A stretch of 64,000 nt of DNA from Pengzhenrongella sicca (lineage in GTDB: Bacteria; Actinomycetota; Actinomycetes; Actinomycetales; Cellulomonadaceae), in assembly GCF_017569225.1 (NCBI RefSeq), contig NZ_CP071868.1, positions 3,596,001 through 3,660,000 of the forward strand, given 5' to 3'. This document shows positions 1-8,206 of this stretch, in pieces (the first letter of the stretch is position 1; every line of letters starts with the position of its first letter). A model generated the notes under the pieces. That model did no database searches, was not told the DNA's origin, and saw only the letters and a program-made list of their open reading frames with translations. Both the position numbers and the translations under genes were made by a program.

Positions 1-2409
1 GTCGGCGGTGAATGCCGCGGTGGGCGGCAGGTTCGGGATCGCGCCCGACTGGCCCGTCCCGTAGTGGATGGCCACCTGGCTGGCGGGCAGCGCGCGGCCG
101 TAGACGGCGACGTCGTCGATGTCGCCGACGAAGTTCTCCCCCGCGGCCCCCGGCCAGGTCGACGACAGCGCGTCGCCGCCGATGCGCCAGTAGCCCGTGT
201 AGGGCTGCGCGCTGATCGTGGTCGCGTCCGCGGCGCGCTCGGCGCCGTCGACGTAGAGCTTCATACCGTCGGCGCCGAGCGTCGCGACGACGTGGTGCCA
301 CTGCCCGTCGTTGTAGCTGGCGGGCGTGGTGACCGTGCGGACCTCGCCCGGGTACACCCCGAACGTCAGCGTGCCGTCGGCGCGCATGTACACGTGCCGG
401 TCGTTGCTCGAGCTGTTCGAGGTGCCGGACGAGCTGCCGAAGCCGACGATCTTGCCGCCGGTGGTCGAGGTGGTCGTGAACCACGCCTCGACCGAGAAGC
501 GGTTGGAGCCGACGGCGGACTTTGTCGCGGCCGCGCGCGACGTCGACGAGCCGGTGAACCGTGCGGCCCGGTTGCTGTCGCCGGTGAGCGCGCCGGTCAC
601 CGCGCGCGTCACCCCCGAGCCCACGGACGCGCTGCCCCAGGCGGTCAGGTCTGCCGTCTGGCCCGAGTTCTCGGCGAGCCGCCAGTACGCGGCGGGGTTG
701 TCGCCGAGGATCTCGGCCGCGTAGGTGCTCAGCGGGCCGGCGCTCGCCCCGGCGACGGTGACGCTCACGGTCGAGGACGTCACGGAGTTGCCGAACGGGT
801 CGGACGCCGTCACCTTGTAGGTGTGGGCGCTGCCGTTGGCGAGCCCGGAGTCCGAGAAGGACACCCGCGGCAGCTGCCACGGCAGCGAGTTGGCCTTGAC
901 CGAGTAGATCGGCGTCGTCTCGTTGTCGCGGTACACGTCGTAGGTGAGGGTCTCGTTGTCCTGGTCCCAGTTGGTCTGCCAGGACACCTGCGCGGTGCCC
1001 GCGGCCCGGGACAGCGCCGCCGGAGCCATAGCGGTGCTGCTGAGCTTGAGCGGCAGGACGTTGGTGGACTTCGCGCTCACGGCCATGCGGGCCAGGCCCT
1101 GCTGGCCGGAGCCGTTCACGGTCGGGAACTCGCCGCCGTACAGGACGTAGTCGGCGTTCCCCGTGACCTGCCAGGTCGCCTGGCCCTGGCCCGTGTAGGA
1201 GCCGACGGTGAAGTCCGGGTAGTAGGCGAGCTGGGCCGGGGCCCGGTAGCCCGCCCAGTTGTAGTACGAGGAGCTCGTGCTCGGCGTGATCGTCGAGACC
1301 GCCTGCTTGGAGAACGCCAGACCGTGCTTCCAGTTCGACTCGGGGTAGGCCCCGATGTTCTGGCAGTTGTGGATGTGCCCGACGACGTACACGCTCGAGC
1401 CGCCGGGGTTGGCGAACACCGAGTACGTGTCGCCGCGGCAGTCCTCGACCCACTCGATCTCGCCGGTGTTCGGGTCGGCCGCGAACGTGCCCTCGAGGTT
1501 CCCCGCGCTCGTGGCGTCCTTGATGTAGGCGAACCCGGTGCCGTAGATGAGGGTGCCGTCGGTCTGGAGAGACTGGATGCCCGCGCCGGCGCCCCAGTTC
1601 TTGATCACCGAGTTCGCGGCCCACGGCAGCACCGCGGCCGTGGTCGTCGACACGGCGCCCGACCCGAGTGCCGGGATCCCGCCGAGCATCGTGAAGCGGC
1701 CGCCCACGATCAGCCTGCTGTTGTCCGGGCTGAGCACGAGCGCGTCGACCTGGAGCGACTGCGCCGAGACGGCCCAGGACAGCAGCGCGCCGGTGGTCGA
1801 GCTCATGGCCGCGAGCCGGTTGCGGGTGGCGCCCGTGACCGTGTTGAAGTTCCCCGCGAAGTAGATGGTGCTGGGCGTGGACACGATGGCCCGGACGGCG
1901 GCGTTGGCCCCGACCGTGAAGCCAGGCACGCGCAGGCCGGTCGCCCGGTCGAGCACGACGATGCGGTTCTGGGGCGAGCCGTTGACGTAGGTGAAGTCGC
2001 CGCCGACGTACAGCCGGGTCCCGTCCAGGGAGGCCGTGATCGTGTAGGCGGGCCCGTTGAGCACGGGCGCCCACGTGTCGATCAGCACGCCGCTGTCCAG
2101 GTCGTACGCGAGCAGGTTTGCCCGGCCCACGGTCGACACCCCGGCGGCCGCCCCGGCGGGGCGTGCCGTGGTGAAGTCGCCGGCGACGTAGACGGTGCCG
2201 CCGACGATCACCTGCGACCACACGACGCCGTTGACCTGCACGGTCGGGAGCGACGTCGCGGAGACCGTCGACGGCGTCCCGGCGTCGGTGGGGGCGGTGT
2301 CCGCGGCGGCCTGCGAGAGCGGCCCCGCGACGGTCAGTCCAGCGATCAGCAGCGCGGCGGCGGCGGAGGTCGCCACCACTCGTGCGGCGGCGGCACGGAG
2401 GCTGCGCAT
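1..2409 (-). CDS. Large secreted propeller/FN3/LamG/PKD surface protein (C-terminus beyond window)
   Basis: Read on the minus strand from ATG at 2409, the frame stays open to the window edge, so the C-terminus is missing. A GAGAGG ribosome site lies about 7 bases before the start. Residues 1-36 form a signal peptide ending in ADTAPT. Repeats such as DGTRLYVGGDF and NGVVWSQVIVGG form a propeller-like region (about 45-340). A fibronectin-III-like segment follows (about 465-570), then a LamG/concanavalin domain (about 585-775, with RFSVEAWF and GDIDDVAVYGRAL). The start of a PKD domain (NLPPTAAF) is at the edge. It is a close paralogue of the gene starting at 6708, with the same leader and repeat wording. 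Export and a sugar-binding or adhesive surface role are inferred from the domains; no catalytic motif is visible. Confidence 0.85.
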   Translation of the reverse strand, partial: MRSLRAAAARVVATSAAAALLIAGLTVAGPLSQAAADTAPTDAGTPSTVSATSLPTVQVNGVVWSQVIVGGTVYVAGDFTTARPAGAAAGVSTVGRANLLAYDLDSGVLIDTWAPVLNGPAYTITASLDGTRLYVGGDFTYVNGSPQNRIVVLDRATGLRVPGFTVGANAAVRAIVSTPSTIYFAGNFNTVTGATRNRLAAMSSTTGALLSWAVSAQSLQVDALVLSPDNSRLIVGGRFTMLGGIPALGSGAVSTTTAAVLPWAANSVIKNWGAGAGIQSLQTDGTLIYGTGFAYIKDATSAGNLEGTFAADPNTGEIEWVEDCRGDTYSVFANPGGSSVYVVGHIHNCQNIGAYPESNWKHGLAFSKQAVSTITPSTSSSYYNWAGYRAPAQLAYYPDFTVGSYTGQGQATWQVTGNADYVLYGGEFPTVNGSGQQGLARMAVSAKSTNVLPLKLSSTAMAPAALSRAAGTAQVSWQTNWDQDNETLTYDVYRDNETTPIYSVKANSLPWQLPRVSFSDSGLANGSAHTYKVTASDPFGNSVTSSTVSVTVAGASAGPLSTYAAEILGDNPAAYWRLAENSGQTADLTAWGSASVGSGVTRAVTGALTGDSNRAARFTGSSTSRAAATKSAVGSNRFSVEAWFTTTSTTGGKIVGFGSSSGTSNSSSNDRHVYMRADGTLTFGVYPGEVRTVTTPASYNDGQWHHVVATLGADGMKLYVDGAERAADATTISAQPYTGYWRIGGDALSSTWPGAAGENFVGDIDDVAVYGRALPASQVAIHYGTGQSGAIPNLPPTAAFTAD

Positions 2410-2494
2410 GGTGGTCCTCTCGGAACGGGCCCGGACGGTCATGGGGGTGGGTGCGGTCGGCATCGGGCTCATCTCGCTCTCCGGGCGCATCGCG

Positions 2495-3199
2495 TCATGC
2501 GGGAACATCGCCGGAGAAGATCGCTGTCGGCACCTCGGCGCCGTAGCTGACCTCGATCTTCACGGTGGATCCGGCCGAGTCCGGCAGCCGCATCACGTAG
2601 GAGCCGGTGCGAACTTCGCCCGGCGGCAGGATCCCGGACATCGGCGCGGATCGGGAGTCCCCGAGCAGGAGCTGCCCGGGCGCGTTCTCGGGTCCGTAGA
2701 GATTGACGACCACGTAGTCGAGGTCGACGTCGGCCGAGCTCGCGTTGGTGATCTCGACCGTGACGAGCATCGACGGGCCCGACCGCTCGCCGACGCCCTG
2801 GCCGACGCCGTCGACGCGGCTGGTCGTCAGGAGCCGGGCGGAGACGGCGTTGCCGAAATCGGCGGTCTCGGTGAGGCCGACGGCCGGCAGCTCGACTACC
2901 TCGCGCGGCTCGACGGGCGTCTGGTCGGGGATGTCCCCGTCGGCGGGCGCCGACACGGTGTCGGCGGGCGCCGTCTCGGCCGGTGCGGGCGTCTCGGTCG
3001 CCGTCGGCTCGGGCGTCGCCTCAGCGGTCGCGGAGGGGGTCGGGCTCGCGGACGGCGTCGCGGCGGCGGCGTCGCCGTCGTCCGCTCCCGCCAGGCCGAG
3101 CCACAGGGCACCGCCGATGGCGGCGACGCCGACGACCGAGGCACCGACGACCATGCGACGGCGTGGTGCCCGGCGCCACCACGAGGTGCTCCCGCTCAT
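2495..3199 (-). CDS. Membrane-anchored extracellular protein of unknown function
   Basis: A 234-residue protein with a basic N-terminus (WWRRAPRRRM), one membrane segment (about 17-38) and a Ser/Thr/Pro/Ala/Glu linker (about 45-90) typical of a cell-wall spacer. Its C-terminal beta-rich domain (about 100-234) resembles DUF4352-type extracellular domains, with phrases such as LVTVEITNASSADVDL and LPPGEVRTGSYVMRLP. No cysteine lipobox is present, so it is anchored by an uncleaved or signal-type helix. It sits between the two large LamG/PKD paralogues on the same strand. It has its own promoter with two CGGGTGAA boxes, suggesting co-regulation with the exopolysaccharide operon. The exact function is unknown. 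Confidence 0.8.
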   Translation of the reverse strand: MSGSTSWWRRAPRRRMVVGASVVGVAAIGGALWLGLAGADDGDAAAATPSASPTPSATAEATPEPTATETPAPAETAPADTVSAPADGDIPDQTPVEPREVVELPAVGLTETADFGNAVSARLLTTSRVDGVGQGVGERSGPSMLVTVEITNASSADVDLDYVVVNLYGPENAPGQLLLGDSRSAPMSGILPPGEVRTGSYVMRLPDSAGSTVKIEVSYGAEVPTAIFSGDVPA

Positions 3200-3255
3200 C
3201 TACCGACTCCCGACCCACAGCTGTGACAGTCGGTGCTGCTGCGGCCGACGAAGGA

Positions 3256-3328
3256 AGCGTAAGTGGACAAACACGACGCAATCCGTCACGGCAGGAAGAT
3301 TCACCCGGTCGCCGCCACACTTCACCCG
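3256..3328 (-). promoter_or_regulatory. CGGGTGAA-box promoter of the anchored-protein gene
   Basis: On the minus strand two direct CGGGTGAA boxes (3328-3321 and 3307-3300) begin 21 bp apart. The gene-proximal box is followed after 38 bp by TACGCT (3261-3256), a TANNNT -10 element. Predicted transcription starts near 3249, about 50 bases before the ATG at 3199. The same arrangement occurs before the genes starting at 6708 and 22297. Binding of an activator to the box is inferred. Confidence 0.6.
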
Positions 3329-3402
3329 CGGATCTCCCGGGCGGCTGCTACGCGGCCACCTCGCGTGCGCGGCGCGCGTGCAGCGCGTCGCCCTGCGTCG
3401 CC

Positions 3403-6400
3403 TCAGCCGATCGTCGTCACCGAGAAGTCGTCGATCTGAACGGCCACGGGAACGTTCGTGGCGGAGCTCGACGCCAGCGCCGCCAGCCCCGTGTGCCCGC
3501 TGCCCTGGAGCGCCGCCGTCGAGTCCGTGGCGGTGACGTTCCACGCCGTCGGTTCGGTGCTGGTCGAGGCCCAGACCTTCCCGCGGAGCGTCGTGGGCGA
3601 CGTGCCCGTGACCTCGACGACAGCCACGACGCCGGAGCCCGGCGTGTAGGTCAGGCCGGCCACGGTCACCTCCGGCGTGAGCGCGGTCTCGACCCCGGCC
3701 GCGGTCGTCCGCACCAGGCGCGCGGTGACGACGCCGTTCGCCCGGTGCGCGACCCTGAGCCGGTACTCGCCCCCGGTGGTGATGCGCCCGCGCAGCAGGA
3801 ACCAGCCGCCGGAGCCGGCGGGGCGCTTGTCCCAGCTCTCCGTCACCTGGGTGCGCAGGCTGGTGCCCGTTGCTCCCGGCAGCCGGGCGCTCACGGTCGC
3901 ACCGGCGGACGCGAGGGCGAGGCGGCCGGCGGTGCCGGTCACGCTCGTCGCGCCGGCCGTGGTCGCCCAGGCCCCGCCGAGGTCGGCGGTGCCGAGGCCG
4001 CTGTCGACCGTGCGGCCGAACGCGTCGGCGGCGATGCCGGGGACGGCCGGGGCCGTCACCGTGACGTCGCCCTGCGCCGTCGCCGTCGCGCCGCCGGAGT
4101 CCGTGACGGTGAGCGTCACGGTGTAGGTGCCCGCCGCCGCGTACGCGTGCGTCGCGGTCACTCCCGTGGCCGTGCCGCCGTCCCCGAACGTCCAGTCGTA
4201 GCCGGCGATCGAGCCGTCGGGGTCCGCCGACGCCGACGCATCGACGCTGACCGAGAGGCCGTCCGCCGTCGAAGCGAAGCTCGCCACCGGGTCCTGGTTG
4301 GTCGGCGTGCCGCCGGCGGTGGTGAAGTGCGCGGCCACCTGGGCGGCCGTCAGGGCCCGGCCGTACACCGCGACCTCGTCGATGTCGCCGGTGAAGTCGG
4401 GCGCACCCGCCTCGGGCCAGATCGCCGACGAGTCCCCACCGATGCGCCAGTACCCCCGGAAGGTCTGACCCTGACGACCCGTGCTGTGGGACCGCGACGA
4501 GACGGTGTCGGTCCGCGAGGCGCGCAGCGCCCCGTCGACGTAGAGCTGCTGGCCCGCGGACGAGAGCGTCGCGACGACGTGGTGCCATGCGCCGTCGTTG
4601 TACGCGCCGGGCGTGGTGACCGTTCGCAACGAGTTGGGGTTCACCCCGAAGGTCAGCCGACCGTCGGCGCCGAGCAGCACGTCACGGTCGTACAGGACGC
4701 TGTCGCCCGTCCTGGAGTCGCCGAAGCCGACGATCTTGCCGCCGGTGGTCGACGTCGTCCGGAACCAGGCCTCGATCGAGAACCTGTTGCTCGTCGTGGC
4801 CTGGGCCGATCCGTACACCCGCGACGCGGCGGTGCCCGCGAACTGGGCCGCGCCGTCGTCGTCCGCCGGGGTAAGCGCGCCGGCGACGTCGCGGGTGACC
4901 TCGGCGCCGACGGTGGAGTCGGCGAAGCCGGTCCAGTCTTGCGCGTTCCCGTCGGCCTCGCCGAGGCGCCAGTACCCGGCGGGGTTGTCGAGCAGGACCT
5001 GCTGCGCGTAGGCGCCGAGGACGGCCGTCCCGCCGGAGACCGTCACGGTCACGGACGGCGACGTGAGCGAGTTGCCGAACGGATCGCTCGCGACCACGAC
5101 GTAGGTGTGCGTCGCTCCCTCGACGAGGCCCGTGTCGGTGAACGAGATCCGGGGCAGCTGCCAGGACAGGGACTGCGCGGTCGTCTCGTACACGGGCGTC
5201 GTCCCGCCGTCGCGGAACACCTGATAGGTCAGCCGCTCGTTGTCCGGGTCCGAGGTGGTCGGCCACGAGACCTGGACCGTGCCCGCGGCCTCGGAGGTCG
5301 CCGTCGGCCGCAGGGAGTTCGCGGACCCCTGCGGGCCCAGGTCGTTGGTCGACAGCGTGCTCACGGCCATCCGGACCAGGCCCTGCTGGGGCTGGCCGTT
5401 GACGGTGAGGAACTCCCCGCCGTACACGACATAGTCCGCGGTGCCCGTGACGCTCCAGCCCGCCTGGCCCTGGCCGGTCGCCGCGCCGGGCGTGAACGCG
5501 GGGAAGTAGTCGAGCAGCGCGGGAGCGCGCCTGCCCTGCCAGTCGGTCCCGGACGGGTGGGTCACGATCGGGACCCCGGGCGTGATCGTCATCACGTCCT
5601 GCTTCGAGAAGGCCTGCGCGTAGGCGTAGCCCTGGAACCCGGTCTTCTCGGGGTAGCCGCCGATGTTGCCGCAGAAGTAGGCGTGCCCGACGGTGTAGAT
5701 CGCATCGCCGCCCGGGTTCGCGAACACCGAGTAGGTGTCACCGTGGCAGTCCTCGATCCACCGGACGGCGCCGGTCATGACGTTCGCCGCGAACGCGCCC
5801 TCGAGGTTCCCGGTCCCGCCCGCGGCCACCAGGATGAAGCCGGTGCCGTAGACCCAGGTCCCGTCCGACGACAGGCTCGTCACCCCGGCCTGGTAGCCGT
5901 AGTTCTGCACGACCTGGTTCGCGGCCCACGGCAGCACGGCGGCAGTCGTGGTCGACAGCGCTCCCGAGCCGCGCGCGGCGACCCCGGCCAGGCGCTCGAA
6001 CCGCCCGGCGACGATGAGTCGCGTGTTGTCCGGGCTCAAGACCATCGCCTCGACCTGGGCGGACTGCGCCGATGCCGTCCACGACAGCAGCGCACCGGTG
6101 GTCGCGCTCACCGCGGCGAGCCGGTTGCGAGTGTTGCCGTTCGCGGTCGTGAAGTTCCCGCCGAAGTAGACCGTGCTCGCCGTCGCCGCGATCGCGCGCA
6201 CGGCGGCGTTGGGGTTCGGGTTGAAGCTGGTGACCCGCTGGCCGGTCGCGCGGTTGAGCACGGCGAACCGGTTCTGAGTCGCCCCGTTGACCCGGGTGAA
6301 GTCGCCGCCGACGTACAGCCGCGTCCCGTCGGGCGAGGCCGTGATGACATACGCCGGCCCGTTCAGGGTCGGCGCCCAGCTGGTGATCAGCTCCCCGGAC

Positions 6401-6708
6401 GCGAGGTCGTAGGCGAGCAGGTTGGCGCGCGCCGTCGTCGAGGTGCCGGCCGCCGCGCCAGCGGGCCGCGCCGTCGTGAACTGCCCCGCGACGTACACCG
6501 TCCCGCCCACGATCACCTGCGACCACGCCACGCCGTCGATCTGGACGGTCGGCAGCCCGTCCGCGGCGACGGTGGCCGGGATCCCCGGATCGGTCGGCGC
6601 GGTGTCCGCGACCGCGGGGCCCGCGGCGACGGCGAGACCGGCGGCAAGCAGGCTTGCGGCGGCGGCGGCCGCCACGACACGGCGGAGAGTGGGGAAATCG
6701 GCGCGCAT
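3403..6708 (-). CDS. Large secreted propeller/FN3/LamG/PKD surface protein
   Basis: The ATG at 6708 is chosen because GAGAGG lies 7-8 bases upstream and a clean signal peptide follows (residues 1-36, ending in ADTAPT); a longer frame exists but lacks a ribosome site. The product has 1101 residues. Domains in order: propeller-like repeats (about 50-340, with DGTRLYVGGDF), FN3-like (about 470-580), LamG (about 600-790, RFSIEAWF and GDIDEVAVYGRAL), PKD (about 810-888) and a C-terminal beta-sandwich of about 200 residues. No sortase motif or membrane anchor is visible at the C-terminus, so it is probably secreted or bound to surface glycan. It is paralogous to the gene truncated at the left edge. 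Its promoter carries CGGGTGAA boxes shared with the exopolysaccharide operon, which fits a matrix-protein role (inferred). Confidence 0.88.
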   Translation of the reverse strand: MRADFPTLRRVVAAAAAASLLAAGLAVAAGPAVADTAPTDPGIPATVAADGLPTVQIDGVAWSQVIVGGTVYVAGQFTTARPAGAAAGTSTTARANLLAYDLASGELITSWAPTLNGPAYVITASPDGTRLYVGGDFTRVNGATQNRFAVLNRATGQRVTSFNPNPNAAVRAIAATASTVYFGGNFTTANGNTRNRLAAVSATTGALLSWTASAQSAQVEAMVLSPDNTRLIVAGRFERLAGVAARGSGALSTTTAAVLPWAANQVVQNYGYQAGVTSLSSDGTWVYGTGFILVAAGGTGNLEGAFAANVMTGAVRWIEDCHGDTYSVFANPGGDAIYTVGHAYFCGNIGGYPEKTGFQGYAYAQAFSKQDVMTITPGVPIVTHPSGTDWQGRRAPALLDYFPAFTPGAATGQGQAGWSVTGTADYVVYGGEFLTVNGQPQQGLVRMAVSTLSTNDLGPQGSANSLRPTATSEAAGTVQVSWPTTSDPDNERLTYQVFRDGGTTPVYETTAQSLSWQLPRISFTDTGLVEGATHTYVVVASDPFGNSLTSPSVTVTVSGGTAVLGAYAQQVLLDNPAGYWRLGEADGNAQDWTGFADSTVGAEVTRDVAGALTPADDDGAAQFAGTAASRVYGSAQATTSNRFSIEAWFRTTSTTGGKIVGFGDSRTGDSVLYDRDVLLGADGRLTFGVNPNSLRTVTTPGAYNDGAWHHVVATLSSAGQQLYVDGALRASRTDTVSSRSHSTGRQGQTFRGYWRIGGDSSAIWPEAGAPDFTGDIDEVAVYGRALTAAQVAAHFTTAGGTPTNQDPVASFASTADGLSVSVDASASADPDGSIAGYDWTFGDGGTATGVTATHAYAAAGTYTVTLTVTDSGGATATAQGDVTVTAPAVPGIAADAFGRTVDSGLGTADLGGAWATTAGATSVTGTAGRLALASAGATVSARLPGATGTSLRTQVTESWDKRPAGSGGWFLLRGRITTGGEYRLRVAHRANGVVTARLVRTTAAGVETALTPEVTVAGLTYTPGSGVVAVVEVTGTSPTTLRGKVWASTSTEPTAWNVTATDSTAALQGSGHTGLAALASSSATNVPVAVQIDDFSVTTIG

Positions 6709-6820
6709 GGCCAGCCTCTCGAACGGGCGAGACGGGAAGGTCGCGAGAAGGCAGACCGAGGCACCGCGCCTCGTCGCCCACCCGCATCGATCCACCGGGC
6801 CACAACGTCCCGACCGGGCG

Positions 6821-6897
6821 AGCATAAGGTGACGAACCCCACAGTTCGGTCACAGTTGGCACAATTCACCCGATAGCGACCTGGCGGCGTTCACCCG
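6821..6897 (-). promoter_or_regulatory. CGGGTGAA-box promoter of the large surface protein gene
   Basis: Two CGGGTGAA boxes on the minus strand (6897-6890 and 6872-6865, starts 25 bp apart). The proximal box is followed after exactly 38 bp by TATGCT (6826-6821), a TANNNT -10. The predicted leader is about 105 bases. The interval also resembles the promoter at 3256-3328, for example in GTGACCGA versus GTGACGGA. No normal -35 at 17 bp spacing is visible, which fits activator dependence. Confidence 0.6.
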
Positions 6898-6936
6898 AAC
6901 AGCCTCCGCGTGGGCCCGTAGGCCCCGGATGCCGGC

Positions 6937-8118
6937 CTAGCGGACGCTCCCGAGCCGGGCCACCGCCCGGACGAGCACCGCCGAGCGCAGCAGGTAGGAC
7001 AGCCCGAGCCCGGCGGCCGCGCCGCCGATCCCCGCGCTCGCGGCGCCGGCCGCGATGGCCGGGATCATCAGGAGCCCGAAGACGGTGCCGTTGACCGCGA
7101 CGAGCCGCTCGGCGCCCTGCCCCTGCAGCAGCCCCCCGAGGGAGGCCGCGAGCGCCATGAAGGGCAGGCCCGCGAGGCTCCACGCGAGCGCAGGCCCCGC
7201 ACCGGCGTACGCATCGCCCATCACGAACACGACCAGGGGCTCGGCAACCAGCATGAGCGGGACGATCGGCGCGAGACTCGCGCAGAACACGGCCGAGAGC
7301 CGGAGCCCGAGCCGGCGCGCCGCGCGCGGCTCGAGGCGCGCCGCGTGCGGCGTGACGACCGCGCCGACGGTCTGCGGGATGAGCAGCAACGGCTGCACGA
7401 GCTTGGCGGCCGCGGCGTACAGCCCGGCCGACGCGGCGCTGAGCGTCGCGGCCACGATCGCGGTGTCGAGCGTTCGGGCCTGCGCGGTCACGTTGCTCAC
7501 GAGGAACGGCCACGCCTGCCGCAGCACGTCCGGCGTCGGGCTGCGGCCCGTCGTCCGGTCGACGTCGAGGACGTGGCGCACGTGCAGCTGGCCCGCGACG
7601 GCGCCGAGGAGCAGCCCCGCGCCGTACGCCCAGAGCGGCTCGAGGCCCGCCCACATCCCCGCCAGCAGCGCGGCGAGAGACACGGAGCGGCGCAGCAGCA
7701 TCGACACCGCAGGGGTCCGCGAGTCGCCGTCGGCGATCGGGACCCCCAGGAGGGTGTCGACGTTGCGCTCGAGCGCCAGGGACGCGCCGATGATCGCAAG
7801 CCCGACCGGCAGGCCGCCCCAGCTGGTCCAGGCCACGATTGCGCCGGCGAGGGCGAGGCCGGTGACGACGTTCGAGATCGTGTTCAGCCGCAGGGCGGCG
7901 GCGACGTCGGCCGACCGGCCCAAGGCGCGCGCCCGCGGCACGTAGGTGGACATGCCCAGCCCGGTGACCACCAGCACGAGGCCGACGATGCCGATGACGG
8001 CGTTCACGAGCCCGAAGACGCTCGCCGGCACGGCCCGGGCCAGCAGGATCAGCACCGCCGCCTGCAACAGGCTGCCGATCCCCCGCGACACGAGGATCAC
8101 GAGGAACTGCACCCTCAC
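6937..8118 (-). CDS. Wzx-like polysaccharide flippase
   Basis: A 393-residue, almost wholly hydrophobic protein with roughly a dozen membrane segments, beginning VQFLVILVSRGIGSLLQAAV. It resembles the oligosaccharide flippases (MATE/Wzx fold) that move lipid-linked repeat units to the outer face of the membrane. The GTG at 8118 is preceded by GAGG at a spacing of 8; longer upstream reading runs into the divergent promoter and is not protein-like. It is transcribed away from the Wzy-like gene at 8207, with which it shares a symmetrical promoter region. A second flippase lies at 13960-15408, so the two may serve different glycans. Substrate cannot be read from sequence. Confidence 0.8.
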   Translation of the reverse strand: MRVQFLVILVSRGIGSLLQAAVLILLARAVPASVFGLVNAVIGIVGLVLVVTGLGMSTYVPRARALGRSADVAAALRLNTISNVVTGLALAGAIVAWTSWGGLPVGLAIIGASLALERNVDTLLGVPIADGDSRTPAVSMLLRRSVSLAALLAGMWAGLEPLWAYGAGLLLGAVAGQLHVRHVLDVDRTTGRSPTPDVLRQAWPFLVSNVTAQARTLDTAIVAATLSAASAGLYAAAAKLVQPLLLIPQTVGAVVTPHAARLEPRAARRLGLRLSAVFCASLAPIVPLMLVAEPLVVFVMGDAYAGAGPALAWSLAGLPFMALAASLGGLLQGQGAERLVAVNGTVFGLLMIPAIAAGAASAGIGGAAAGLGLSYLLRSAVLVRAVARLGSVR

Positions 8119-8152
8119 GCGGCGCGCCTCGATGTCCGGTTCATGCCGCCGG

Positions 8153-8177
8153 ACACTAGCAGCGTGCGTGCTAGCAT
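8153..8177. promoter_or_regulatory. Bidirectional promoter with palindrome between flippase and polymerase genes
   Basis: A palindrome CTAGCA-N7-TGCTAG occupies 8156-8174. It overlaps a TANNNT -10 on each strand: TAGTGT on minus (8158-8153) for the flippase and TAGCAT on plus (8172-8177) for the polymerase. The symmetry suggests one operator could control both directions; this is inferred. Confidence 0.5.
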
Positions 8178-8206
8178 CCGCACACCCTGAGCACCGGAGG
8201 CGCGTG

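Noticed and set aside
64-2550. Long open frame on the plus strand opposite the first large surface protein
   Set aside because: It is an antisense shadow: Arg/Gly/Val/Asp-rich low complexity, no start signal, while the minus strand gives clear LamG and FN3 domains.
2983-6876. Open frame of nearly 1300 codons on the plus strand
   Set aside because: It mirrors the minus-strand surface protein gene in very GC-rich DNA and crosses several genes and promoters; composition is not protein-like.
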